Positions 55,344-62,353 of a DNA stretch of 62,353 nt are shown here, piece by piece. Positions within the stretch are counted from its first letter, which is position 1, and each line of letters opens with the position of its first letter. The position numbers and the translations under genes are program-made. The stretch is from Asaia lannensis NBRC 102526 (GTDB lineage: Bacteria > Pseudomonadota > Alphaproteobacteria > Acetobacterales > Acetobacteraceae): assembly GCF_024054035.1 (NCBI RefSeq), contig NZ_JAMXQU010000013.1, forward strand, positions 1 through 62,353, written 5' to 3'. The notes below the pieces were generated by a model. It worked only from the letters and a program-made list of their open reading frames with translations, ran no database searches and was not told where the DNA came from.

Positions 55344-57194
55344 TTAGGCATCTTCACCTACTCCGAAGCCCAGTTCGGCCGCCGTAACCCACACGCAGCG
55401 GGCGGGAGTCATCGAGCCGATCTTGACCTTGCGTTTGGGGCTGCGGGCCGATTCAAGACGTCGCAGCTCATAGAGCCAGCGTTGACCGGCGAACGGCGTA
55501 TCTTCGAATAGCCGGGTCAGCATGGCATTCCCTTGGGAAAACCAGAGCCCGGCACCATCGGCCTCGCGAGGATATGCCACGCCGTTGCGCGCCTTGATCT
55601 CGTTTGGCCTGATAACCCTGATCCCGTATTGCCCGAGCACTTCGTCCGCAACAGAGCGCGAGAGCGGATCGAGATCCGGCCTCTGTCCACTGTCATTTTC
55701 GAGAAGGCGCTCGATAAGGTCAGCTATAGATTTCCTCTCGGTCGATCTCTGCACCATGACAAGCTGCGTCAACAGGTGATTGATCATGCGGGTCGGGGCA
55801 TCTTGCGTCGTAACGTCCTCCGCGTCACGCACAAATTCTGATAAAGCGCCAATTCCTATTTGCGCGCCACGTTCATCGGGAATTGTATCCTCTGTCATGA
55901 CCCACCAACCGGCAAGAATAGTGCCAAGCTGGTCCATTTCACGAGGCTGACAACCGCTTTCGAGAAGCGCCGCCCGGAATATCGCCAGCGCGGCGCGGTG
56001 GCGTTCCCAACCGGCAAGGGCACGACCCCAAAGTGCTGCGCCGTGCTCGCGTGCCCAGGTGGCGAGGTCGCGATGCTCGGTGGAATGATCGGCCCCTTCC
56101 TCGGCCTTGGCCAGGTCGATAATCGTGAAGCGTCCCAGATGCTGCGCCTGCATGTCAGGCGGGTTGATCGAGGCCATGATGATCGAGCCGACAACCTCGA
56201 TACTCCGGGCCACGCCATCCTTGCCGCCGCGCACGCCTTTCGTGCCCTCGCCGCCCGTCGATGAGAGCACGAGATCGAGCAGCGCACGCGCACCGCGCTG
56301 ATCCTCGCGATCGGACGCCTCATCGATGAAAGCGGGCATGGCGCGCCCGTCGAGCCTCTGTTCAAGACCGGCTTTCGACGTGTCATTGACGAACACATGC
56401 AAAGGCGACGCCGCCTGCAACACGCGCAACAGCGACGATTTGCCCGACCCGGCCCCGCCGATCAGAAACCCGGCAGGCCGCCACGGGATGGACGCCCCGT
56501 AATAGGCGCAGGCAAGCAACCCGAGCACCGCAATCTCGCCGCCCGGCGTGCGAAAATTCCAGAGCCTGCGGATCTGCTCAAGCAGGTAACGCCCTTCCTC
56601 CGGACCGCAGGGCCGCGCGGGGCGAGGTGAGGGCGGGGCAGCGGCCCATACCTGATTCCCGGTGCGTGTTCCTGCCTTTTCCAGTCGGTCGCCTATCATC
56701 ACGGTGTCGCCGCAATGAACCACCGGGAAACCATTTTCGGCAGGCCACACGCCCGGTTTGCGGATCATGATATGAGACCCGAAAAGCCCGGCCTGAGCGC
56801 ACTCAGCCTGTAAATAGCTGGCCACCGAATTGATGCGGAAATCCACCACCTTTTCCTCGGTAACTTCCTGCCCGTCCTTATCCTTTGTCTTGCATTGCGC
56901 CTTTTTCGGAAAGGTCGCGCGCAACCATCCGTCATTCCCGGCAAACAGGCCAAGCAGATCATGGCGCGACCCGACCTGTCTTGCGGTCAGCACACGCAGC
57001 TGTCCCACGCGGTCGAGAAAGAAATAGGAGCCATCGAGATGGCCCAGCGCCGTAACGGGACAAGGCTCGTTTTCTTCTGGCGCGGCTGGCGGCTCGCCGC
57101 CGCCCTTGCGCTCGCCATCCTGGCGGCCCCCGTCGATGACCTGAAACGCCCGGTCGGCGCGCAGTACCGCATCGCGGATATCATTGGATTGCAT
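55344..57194 (-). CDS. Phage replicative helicase/ATPase (DUF927-like)
   Basis: 616 residues from the ATG at 57194. An N-terminal region with DGSYFFLDRVGQLRVLTARQVGSRHDLLGLF precedes a P-loop ATPase: AGFLIGGAGSGKSSLLRVLQ (Walker A), AFIDEASDRED (Walker B) and VVGSIIMASINPPDM. Such proteins, next to a Toprim primase, unwind DNA at phage or plasmid origins. The start lies 14 bp inside the end of the primase gene. Confidence 0.82.
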   Translation of the reverse strand: MQSNDIRDAVLRADRAFQVIDGGRQDGERKGGGEPPAAPEENEPCPVTALGHLDGSYFFLDRVGQLRVLTARQVGSRHDLLGLFAGNDGWLRATFPKKAQCKTKDKDGQEVTEEKVVDFRINSVASYLQAECAQAGLFGSHIMIRKPGVWPAENGFPVVHCGDTVMIGDRLEKAGTRTGNQVWAAAPPSPRPARPCGPEEGRYLLEQIRRLWNFRTPGGEIAVLGLLACAYYGASIPWRPAGFLIGGAGSGKSSLLRVLQAASPLHVFVNDTSKAGLEQRLDGRAMPAFIDEASDREDQRGARALLDLVLSSTGGEGTKGVRGGKDGVARSIEVVGSIIMASINPPDMQAQHLGRFTIIDLAKAEEGADHSTEHRDLATWAREHGAALWGRALAGWERHRAALAIFRAALLESGCQPREMDQLGTILAGWWVMTEDTIPDERGAQIGIGALSEFVRDAEDVTTQDAPTRMINHLLTQLVMVQRSTERKSIADLIERLLENDSGQRPDLDPLSRSVADEVLGQYGIRVIRPNEIKARNGVAYPREADGAGLWFSQGNAMLTRLFEDTPFAGQRWLYELRRLESARSPKRKVKIGSMTPARCVWVTAAELGFGVGEDA

Positions 57195-58206
57195 CGTTGA
57201 AATCCTTCCCGCGAGGGGGTTTTGCGACCCGCACCTCGCGACCTCTGGAAAGGTGAAAATCGATCGCCCGATCGAGACCACGCTTTGCGGCTTCGTGTTC
57301 ATCCCGATCGGCAAGAAGCGTGACCCTGCGCACCTGGTCCGGCAGCCAGATGGCCGCCATGTTGCTCAGGCTACCGGCTGCGAGCACGCGAAATTCAGGG
57401 CAGCACACGGCCACCGAAAGACAGGTTTCGATACCTTCGCCGATCAGCACGATTTCATCCGGGCGGGCCTTGGCCAGCGTCTCGCCGGTCTCGCCCTTGC
57501 GCAGGCGAATGGCAGCGCCCGCATAGGCCCCGCGTATTTTCTTGGCGACATCGAGCCGCGCCTTGACCCACCGGCCCTCGCTATCCTGCGCAAGCCATGT
57601 CTGATGCGTGGCGACATGTGCGCCCGTGGCATCGGTGAAGGCGGCCAGCATGGCGGGCAGTTTGCGCTGCACCTCATTGCAGTAATGGGCGGGGGCAAAG
57701 CGTATGGAGCGCGTGAAACGCCCGAGCGGGGCGACGTCGATACCGCGATTGCGGATATAGGCGAGCACCGGCGAACCCTCGGTGACGGGCTCGGCATTGA
57801 GCCACATGGCCAACGCCTTCTTGCGCCCGTCCTGCTCGTCCTTTACCGCGTCGCGCTGGATCTTTTCCGCCGCCAGATGCGCCTGTCGTATGGCGACCGG
57901 GCCAAGATCGCCCAGCCCGAGCCAGCCATGCGCCCAGCGATAGGCCTCTTTCGTATTCCCGCCTGTCAGGCACGCCGCCACCAGATCGAGCGCATCGCCA
58001 AACTCACCCGAGCGATGATCGACCCAGCCCCCCGGATTTTTGCCGGTCAGATGCACGGAAAACGCGGTGCCCTTGCCACCCGACAGGGAATCGCACCGCC
58101 AGTCTGCGCCCATGCGCTGCCCGAATGGCAACAGCTCGCGCACCAGCTGATCGATGCGCTGGGTCAAAAGGGTCGAGAGTTCGGCCGCGCCGATCTGCAT
58201 GGTCAT
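57181..58206 (-). CDS. Toprim-domain DNA primase (CHC2-like N-terminus)
   Basis: 341 residues from the ATG at 58206. The N-terminal half (VRELLPFGQRMGADWRCDSLSGGKGTAFSVHL, GGWVDHRSGEFGDALDLVA) resembles prophage primases. The Toprim half has LIGEGIETCLSVAV with the catalytic Glu, VTLLADRDEHEAAKRGLDRA (DxD-type) and KDFNDAIQ. It should prime phage DNA synthesis together with the helicase. Confidence 0.87.
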   Translation of the reverse strand: MTMQIGAAELSTLLTQRIDQLVRELLPFGQRMGADWRCDSLSGGKGTAFSVHLTGKNPGGWVDHRSGEFGDALDLVAACLTGGNTKEAYRWAHGWLGLGDLGPVAIRQAHLAAEKIQRDAVKDEQDGRKKALAMWLNAEPVTEGSPVLAYIRNRGIDVAPLGRFTRSIRFAPAHYCNEVQRKLPAMLAAFTDATGAHVATHQTWLAQDSEGRWVKARLDVAKKIRGAYAGAAIRLRKGETGETLAKARPDEIVLIGEGIETCLSVAVCCPEFRVLAAGSLSNMAAIWLPDQVRRVTLLADRDEHEAAKRGLDRAIDFHLSRGREVRVAKPPRGKDFNDAIQ

Positions 58207-58207
58207 G

Positions 58208-58378
58208 TCATGCCGCCTTTCTCTCAGGCGATGGCACGGCCAGACGGCGAAGCGCATAGCGCACCGTGCGTTCCGATATGCCCAGCGCGCGGGCGATGCG
58301 CGATGCGCTTGCACCACGCTGGCGCAGCGCCGCTATGGCGGGGTCGATGCGACCCCGATCGAGCGCGGGCCGGGCCAT
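58208..58378 (-). CDS. Small HTH protein
   Basis: 56 residues from the ATG at 58378. Sequence RIDPAIAALRQRGASASRIARALGISERTVRYALRRL is a clear homeodomain-like helix-turn-helix of the resolvase/transposase type. It lies 1 bp upstream of the primase start and its start overlaps the stop of the gene before. Likely a replication-module regulator. Confidence 0.72.
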   Translation of the reverse strand: MARPALDRGRIDPAIAALRQRGASASRIARALGISERTVRYALRRLAVPSPERKAA

Positions 58379-58707
58379 CAGCAGCACTCCCGGCAGGGCT
58401 GGCACAGGCGCAGCCAGCGCCCTTTTGCGGTAAACCACGCCCCGCAACACAGGCATTTGCGGTCGATCCGCTCGACCGGTTCAGGCTGTAGCGATCGCAC
58501 ACTCTTGTGGCTCGGAGGATGATTGCCAAAACAGGCAACGAAACGCCTGAGATGACAGGCCGGTAGAAGCTCCCACCCCTTGACCGTGCATGGATCGAGA
58601 GAGAGCTTTGCGGCAATCTTTTCCGCTCCGCCGCGCTGCGCCCTCATGCGGCGCATGAGCACGGTTGCAGCCTCGCGTTCTGGCGTCATGATGGCGGGGC
58701 GAGGCAT
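58378..58707 (-). CDS. Small zinc-finger-like phage protein
   Basis: 109 residues. A helical N-terminus (EREAATVLMRRMRAQRGGAEKIAAKLSLDPCTVKGWE) resembling an HTH is followed by CLCCGAWFTAKGRWLRLCQPCRECC, with paired Cys that could bind zinc. Early-operon position; function unknown. Confidence 0.6.
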   Translation of the reverse strand: MPRPAIMTPEREAATVLMRRMRAQRGGAEKIAAKLSLDPCTVKGWELLPACHLRRFVACFGNHPPSHKSVRSLQPEPVERIDRKCLCCGAWFTAKGRWLRLCQPCRECC

Positions 58708-58710
58708 GGC

Positions 58711-59178
58711 TCAACCCTCTCCATCGGCGCGAAAAGCGAGCGCCTGCATTTTCTGTAGCGCATCGGTCGAGTGGCGTATGAGGTCGCCCAGACGCTGCGA
58801 CAGGTCGGCAGCCTCGGTCCGGTCGATCCTGCCATCTGCCAGCGCCCTGATGGCTGCGGTCATCGTGCCACTGGCCGAGGCCGCGACTTCGCTCATGGCT
58901 GTTGCCGCGCATCCCTCGCCGAACGCGATCGGGAGCAGCGCATAACCCTCGATGGTGGCCATGGCGGCGAGAATGAGGGGCTGTTGCGCATAACCGTCCA
59001 GCGCGACGGCGACGTCGGTAGGGACAACATGCGGTGAATTGCGGTTCTGATATTCAGAAATCTGCGTCTTTCCGACGCGCGTGCAGGAGGCTGCTGCTTC
59101 AACCCCACCGACAAGCCTGATTGCGGCTTGCGTGGCTGTTTTCAGACAGGCGACTTGGGCCCGGTGGACTTCAGTCAT
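58711..59178 (-). CDS. Phage regulatory protein, CII-like position
   Basis: 155 residues from the ATG at 59178. The N-terminus AAIRLVGGVEAAASCTRVGKTQISEYQN has a helix-turn-helix feel. The rest is Ala-rich with a C-terminal coiled-coil-like stretch (DRTEAADLSQRLGDLIRHSTDALQKM). It is the second gene after the Cro-like gene in the leftward early operon, where CII-type activators sit. Confidence 0.55.
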   Translation of the reverse strand: MTEVHRAQVACLKTATQAAIRLVGGVEAAASCTRVGKTQISEYQNRNSPHVVPTDVAVALDGYAQQPLILAAMATIEGYALLPIAFGEGCAATAMSEVAASASGTMTAAIRALADGRIDRTEAADLSQRLGDLIRHSTDALQKMQALAFRADGEG

Positions 59179-59327
59179 GAGCCTTGACCCCAATATCGAG
59201 GACAAACAGGACAGCTCTATCTATCGACGGGAACATAGGTGGCAGTCTCTCTGTGTCAGGGACGCGAGAAATCTTGTGTCTGGTGGTTTTGCGGAACGTT
59301 TCCGCAAGCGAGCATGGCTCGGGCCTG

Positions 59328-59552
59328 TTATTTAGGCAGCCGCAGCGCCAGCCCCCGGCTCGTCCCGCCTTTCGGGGGAGGAAACACATCCGGCCTTATA
59401 AGATGAGGCGGCACTCCGCTTAGTTCAGCCACGGCAACGACATGGCAGGGAGGAACTTTTTGCCAACCAGCAACTGTATTGTGCTTGCGGCGAACCGCAT
59501 TGGCGACCTTGTTTGTCCCACCGGCCCGGCGGATGATATCTTTCGTGTCCAT
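59328..59552 (-). CDS. Cro/YdaS-like repressor
   Basis: 74 residues: MDTKDIIRRAGGTNKVANAVRRKHNTVAGWQKVPPCHVVAVAELSG. This is the short HTH of the YdaS/Cro type. It starts 8 bp from operator O1 and is divergent from the repressor gene, the standard immunity-switch arrangement. Confidence 0.78.
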   Translation of the reverse strand: MDTKDIIRRAGGTNKVANAVRRKHNTVAGWQKVPPCHVVAVAELSGVPPHLIRPDVFPPPKGGTSRGLALRLPK

Positions 59553-59559
59553 ACTGCGT

Positions 59560-59576
59560 TGTCGCCTATACCGACA
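59560..59576. promoter_or_regulatory. Phage operator O1
   Basis: TGTCG-CCTATAC-CGACA, a perfect 5-bp dyad with 7-base centre, just upstream of the Cro-like start. Same pattern as three further sites. Confidence 0.8.
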
Positions 59577-59593
59577 CTTGGCGTCAAGGATAA

Positions 59594-59610
59594 TGTCGGT
59601 ATAGGCGGCA
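59594..59610. promoter_or_regulatory. Phage operator O2
   Basis: TGTCG-GTATAGG-CGGCA, one mismatch to the dyad, 34 bp from O1. Its centre is the exact reverse complement of that of O1, so the pair also forms a 14-bp inverted repeat (59563-59576 and 59594-59607). Confidence 0.75.
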
Positions 59611-59642
59611 CGGAAAATGCATTAATGCGTCATGGTGCGTCT

Positions 59643-59990
59643 ATGATCACGGACGGAAAAATGGGCGCTCGCATAAGAGAGCTTCGCAAAGCACGTAAAC
59701 AGTCACAGGTTGACGTGTCAGCGGCGCTCGACATCAGCCGGTCGCATTTGGCCGAAATTGAAGGTGGAAAGCACCCTGGATTTGCGACATTTGTAGAGAT
59801 AGCTCACTACTTCTCTGTATCACTTGACTACCTTTATTCTGGATCTTCTGCGGCAAGCCAAGATATCGGCGGTGCGCCGATAGAACAGGACGAAAAGACC
59901 CTCATCGAATTTTGGCGTGGTCTCAGTGACAACGAGAAAAACATGCTTCTCAACCTTCTTGTCCGGGACAAAAAGGCACAGATCGTCTGA
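59643..59990 (+). CDS. Prophage repressor (CI-like, XRE family)
   Basis: 115 residues from the ATG at 59643; ATGs at 59625 and 59661 are alternatives, the last with GGACGGA just upstream. HTH: MGARIRELRKARKQSQVDVSAALDISRSHLAEIEGGKHPGFATFVEIAHYFSVSLDYL. The C-terminus is short and has no LexA/S24 peptidase motif, so induction by RecA-driven self-cleavage is unlikely. The antirepressor at 25225 may be the inducer instead. Confidence 0.85.
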   Translation: MITDGKMGARIRELRKARKQSQVDVSAALDISRSHLAEIEGGKHPGFATFVEIAHYFSVSLDYLYSGSSAASQDIGGAPIEQDEKTLIEFWRGLSDNEKNMLLNLLVRDKKAQIV

Positions 59991-60275
59991 ATTATCAGAG
60001 ATTTTCTTGAGCACGGGCCACTCCTGTTTTCCTATGGAACGTATCGAGTACAGGGCGGTTAGTACAGTTCTAGATTGGAGGTGTTGATTACAAATTAACG
60101 CTATCCATTACTGCTGCTTTCTGGTCGCTGCTTCCCCTTCCGCCCTGTTCCTGCGTGATGATCGCGAGTAAGCAGCTGCTCCGATCCTGCACGCCCCAAT
60201 TCGCCTCCCCATCCCATAGGTCACCCCGGAAAAATCAGAGGCGTCGTCTCAGGTAAGGAGCAGTGGATAAGCCTA

Positions 60276-60292
60276 TGTCGATATAGACGACA
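60276..60292. promoter_or_regulatory. Phage operator O3
   Basis: TGTCG-ATATAGA-CGACA, perfect dyad, about 55 bp upstream of the integrase-operon start. Matches O1, O2 and O4. Confidence 0.8.
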
Positions 60293-60310
60293 TTATTTGG
60301 TTGTGATGTC

Positions 60311-60327
60311 TGTCGGTATATGCGACA
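60311..60327. promoter_or_regulatory. Phage operator O4
   Basis: TGTCG-GTATATG-CGACA, perfect dyad, 35 bp from O3 and about 20 bp upstream of the first gene of the integrase operon. Confidence 0.8.
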
Positions 60328-60347
60328 TATCGTGCGTTCTTTAGGAG

Positions 60348-60680
60348 ATGCGCACCGTGACACTTCCTGCCCAACGACTCGCCGTCATGACAGAGCGTGC
60401 GTTCTGGATCGCCATTGCCCCGCTATCCCAAGCCGAGCAGGCGCACGCCCTCGACCTGTTCCGCCGCTGGCGCTACGCCGCCACGCGCGCCGATGATGGT
60501 CGACCGCCGCAATGCGCTGCGCCGTGGAAGCATGCGGCTTCGGCATTGGCCAAAGAGTTACAGAACTACTGCGCAACCCGGCACCCGGGCCGTGTGACCA
60601 TTCCGCCAGCCCATGCGGCGCAGATCGACGCGCTGCGCGGGCTTGCGATTACCGCTGCCCGGAGGGGATTTATCCTGTGA
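60348..60680 (+). CDS. Early phage protein, unknown function
   Basis: 110 residues with GGAG-type site upstream. The sequence is helical and basic (EQAHALDLFRRWRYAATRADDGRPP, AAQIDALRGLAITAARRGFIL). No family recognised. First gene of a rightward four-gene operon ending in the integrase, directly below operators O3/O4. Confidence 0.6.
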   Translation: MRTVTLPAQRLAVMTERAFWIAIAPLSQAEQAHALDLFRRWRYAATRADDGRPPQCAAPWKHAASALAKELQNYCATRHPGRVTIPPAHAAQIDALRGLAITAARRGFIL

Positions 60681-60991
60681 ATGACCGGGCAGAAACCAAG
60701 AGACGTGCTTTCGCCGCCGCGTCGACGGAAATCGCGGCAACGTGCAATCGTCTGGCGTTGTCGCGTCAGGATTATCTTGAACTGCTGGCAGAGCTCACTG
60801 CGGTAGCGGCCTTCAACGGTCTTGAAACGCTGCCGGGCTGGGAGTATCGCGCCCGCCTGACGATGGAAGCCATAGTGGAAGAGGCGCGTGCCCGGTTGCG
60901 TGCCTTACTGGTCGCACAGATCGAGCAAGAAGGCGGCCGCGCCAGTTTTCGGGCTGGCGCGGAAAAGGGCAGGGAGGGCCCGCGATCATGA
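60677..60991 (+). CDS. Early phage protein, unknown function
   Basis: 104 residues from a GTG at 60677 overlapping the previous stop (GTGA), with GGAGGGGA 8 bp upstream. Helical throughout (AAASTEIAATCNRLALSRQDYLELLAELTAVAAFNGLETLP, ARARLRALLVAQIEQEGG). No family recognised; co-translated with its neighbours. Confidence 0.6.
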   Translation: MNDRAETKRRAFAAASTEIAATCNRLALSRQDYLELLAELTAVAAFNGLETLPGWEYRARLTMEAIVEEARARLRALLVAQIEQEGGRASFRAGAEKGREGPRS

Positions 60992-61254
60992 GATACGCCA
61001 CCGTTCTCAATATCGCGCCGCGCCTGCTGAGCACCGAGCAGGCCATAACCTATCTGGGGGGCATGATCGGCCGCGAGACATTCATGCAGCACGTTGCGCC
61101 GCATTGCCGCCGGATTATCCTGTCGCCGCGCAATTTCGGGTGGCTGCGTGAGGATCTGGATCGTTATCTCGACCACCTCGCCGGCATAGAGCGAAAACCG
61201 GACATACTCCCCATGCCGGAACCGAACATGCTGGAGGCTATCCTGCCGCCATGA
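60988..61254 (+). CDS. Probable excisionase/DNA-binding protein
   Basis: 88 residues. LLSTEQAITYLGGMIGRETFMQHVAPHCRRIILSPRNFGWLREDLDRYLDHL follows the winged-helix MerR/AlpA-like pattern of phage excisionases (helix, turn, wing, then W..EDLDRYL). It overlaps the integrase start by 4 bp (ATGA), consistent with directing excision by that integrase. Confidence 0.75.
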   Translation: MRYATVLNIAPRLLSTEQAITYLGGMIGRETFMQHVAPHCRRIILSPRNFGWLREDLDRYLDHLAGIERKPDILPMPEPNMLEAILPP

Positions 61255-62264
61255 TTCTGAGACTGCGATATATCCAGCGCGTAAAGGACAGGCGGGGCAA
61301 GGCGCGCCTCTATTTCCGCCGCCCGGGGCACAAATCGAAAAGACTACCGGCTGAAAACGACCCGGGATTTCTAGCCGCATATAATGATGCGCTTGCTGCG
61401 GGGAAGCCCGAAACCTTACGCCCGAAAGAGCCCCCGCGCACGCTGGCCGGGTTGATCGATTTCTGGACGCGCAGCGCGCGCTTTGCGGCTCTCGCAGAAA
61501 CAACGCGCTCGACCTACCGCCGTATCCTGCTGAATATGCAGAAACAGGATTACGCGAATGCGTTCGTAACGGACTTCCAGCCGGTTTACGTCCGGCGCAT
61601 TCTTGCCCGTCATACCGCGACCCCGGCGGCGGCGAATAACCGGCTCAAGATCCTGCGGGTGCTGTTCGATCATGCCGTCAGCGAAGGATGGCGTCCCGAT
61701 AATCCGGCCAGTGCAGTGAAACGCCACAAGGAAAAGGCCGAGGGTGCCGTCACATGGACTGAGGAGCAGATTGACCGATACGAGGCACGCTGGCCCCAGG
61801 GAAGCATCCAGCGACTGGCGCTCACGCTTCTGGTCTATACAGGACAGAGGCGCAGCGATGTGGTGCGTATGGGTAGTGCGGACCGTCGAGGCGATCTGCT
61901 GGAGGTGCGGCAGCAAAAGACAGGAGCGCGGCTTCTGATCCCGATCCATCCTCGCCTCGCGCAGGAGATCGACGCCGCACCGGCAACAGGGACGTTCCTG
62001 CAAACACCGGCAGGGAAGGCATACACCGCCAACGGGTTTTATATGCGGTTTCGCGAATGGCGAGCAGCAGCGGAGCTACCGGAAGGCCTGAGCCCGCACG
62101 GACTGCGAAAGGCCGCCGCCAGAAGGCTGGCAGAGGCAGGCTGCACGACCCACCAGATAGCCGCCATTACGGGCCACGCGACTCTCGCGGAAGTCGAGCG
62201 ATACACGCGTGCGGTGGACCAGGAAAAGCTGGCCCGCTCAGCGATCGAAAGGATCAAATTGTAA
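61251..62264 (+). CDS. int: Prophage tyrosine integrase
   Basis: 337 residues. N-terminal arm and core-binding region (RLYFRRPGHKSKRLP, TRSTYRRILLNMQKQDYANAFVTDFQPVYVRRIL), then the catalytic set: Arg in YTGQRRSDVVRM, HGLRKAAARRLAEAG (HxxR), TGHATL and the Tyr in EVERYTRAVDQEK. All residues are present, unlike the broken integrase at 19865. The TAA stop (62262-62264) is also the target triplet of the IS at the window end, so the native C-terminus could be slightly longer. Any att site beyond it has been separated by the IS. Confidence 0.93.
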   Translation: MILRLRYIQRVKDRRGKARLYFRRPGHKSKRLPAENDPGFLAAYNDALAAGKPETLRPKEPPRTLAGLIDFWTRSARFAALAETTRSTYRRILLNMQKQDYANAFVTDFQPVYVRRILARHTATPAAANNRLKILRVLFDHAVSEGWRPDNPASAVKRHKEKAEGAVTWTEEQIDRYEARWPQGSIQRLALTLLVYTGQRRSDVVRMGSADRRGDLLEVRQQKTGARLLIPIHPRLAQEIDAAPATGTFLQTPAGKAYTANGFYMRFREWRAAAELPEGLSPHGLRKAAARRLAEAGCTTHQIAAITGHATLAEVERYTRAVDQEKLARSAIERIKL

Positions 62265-62353
62265 GAGCCTGTTTGGAAACTCACGGATGGGCATTTCTGC
62301 GGGTGAGATTGGCGCCCATGGCGACGAGGATCATGGCTTGTGAGACGTCGATA
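62265..62353 (-). mobile_element. End of an IS5-family insertion sequence (right copy)
   Basis: Terminal inverted repeat GAGCCTGTTTGGAAACTC followed by the reverse of a transposase C-terminus; 87 bp identical to the inverted copy at 1-87. The TAA immediately before it is the stop codon of the integrase. Confidence 0.8.
62281..62353 (-). CDS. IS5-family transposase, C-terminal fragment (right copy)
   Basis: Minus-strand continuation with the same C-terminal residues ending TRRNAHP and TGA at 62281-62283. The rest of the gene lies beyond the window. Confidence 0.65.
   Translation of the reverse strand, partial: IDVSQAMILVAMGANLTRRNAHP

Larger units (their letters stand above)
59991..60347. 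other. Regulatory gap upstream of integrase operon
   Basis: About 357 bases between repressor and the first rightward early gene. No convincing gene. It contains operators O3 and O4 near the right side; the rest is unremarkable. Confidence 0.5.

Noticed and set aside
55078-55347. Gly/Tyr/Ser-repeat small protein reading across the GGCTAC array
   Set aside because: The repetitive translation is explained by the DNA repeats; phasing at 9 bp gives an apparent tripeptide repeat, and there is no ribosome-binding site.
57184-58491. 435-codon plus-strand frame opposite the primase
   Set aside because: Shadow of the primase gene; composition unlike a protein and it crosses several real gene boundaries.
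1-62353. The whole segment as a composite transposon
   Set aside because: Inverted IS copies at both ends permit it, but 62 kb holding a complete prophage is too large to claim, and only the IS ends are visible.

Overview
The window looks like an alphaproteobacterial chromosome segment, probably Acetobacteraceae. That reading rests on moderately high GC, an IS5-type element and alphaproteobacterial-style prophage genes; no rRNA or tRNA gene is present to confirm it. Both ends of the window are the same 87-bp tail of an IS5-family element in opposite orientations. The segment is therefore bounded by two IS copies, which is also where an assembly would break.

Region 1 (about 0.26-19.5 kb) is a complete catechol-siderophore locus. 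A leftward operon encodes a Fes-type esterase, an MbtH-like protein, a dimodular NRPS and an EntS-type exporter. A TonB-dependent receptor is divergent from it across a strong Fur box. A second leftward operon, entC-entE-entB-entA-entD, has its own Fur box and makes and activates 2,3-dihydroxybenzoate and the carrier-protein cofactor. The NRPS is not a plain EntF. It reads C-A-T-E-C-A-T-TE: an added first module with an acidic pocket (suggesting Lys, Arg or Orn) and an epimerase precedes a module with the textbook Ser pocket and a thioesterase. The predicted product is a DHB-D-(cationic amino acid)-L-Ser siderophore of the chrysobactin/vanchrobactin type. No periplasmic binding protein or ABC permease lies in the window.

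Region 2 (about 19.9-25.2 kb) is an island: a tyrosine integrase broken by one in-frame TAG, an EcoRII-type restriction enzyme divergent from its C5-cytosine methyltransferase, a Vsr mismatch endonuclease and an HNH nuclease.

Region 3 (about 25.2-62.26 kb) is a largely intact siphovirus-type prophage with HK97-type head genes. From the right it carries an integrase operon (rightward), a repressor/Cro-like switch with four matching 17-bp operators, a primase/helicase module next to a 13-copy GGCTAC array (possible origin), then terminase, portal, protease, capsid, connectors, tail tube, a G/GT frameshifted chaperone pair, tape measure with a lytic transglycosylase domain, tail fibres, a DUF2961 (GH172-type) protein and lysis genes. 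Cargo genes are scattered through it: a RelA/SpoT-domain alarmone synthetase, a CreA-family protein, an MliC-type lysozyme inhibitor and a YrhB-like protein (the last two against the late-gene direction), acetyltransferases and an HxlR regulator. The lysis region has been duplicated and partly decayed. Hairpins with U-tracts punctuate the late operon.
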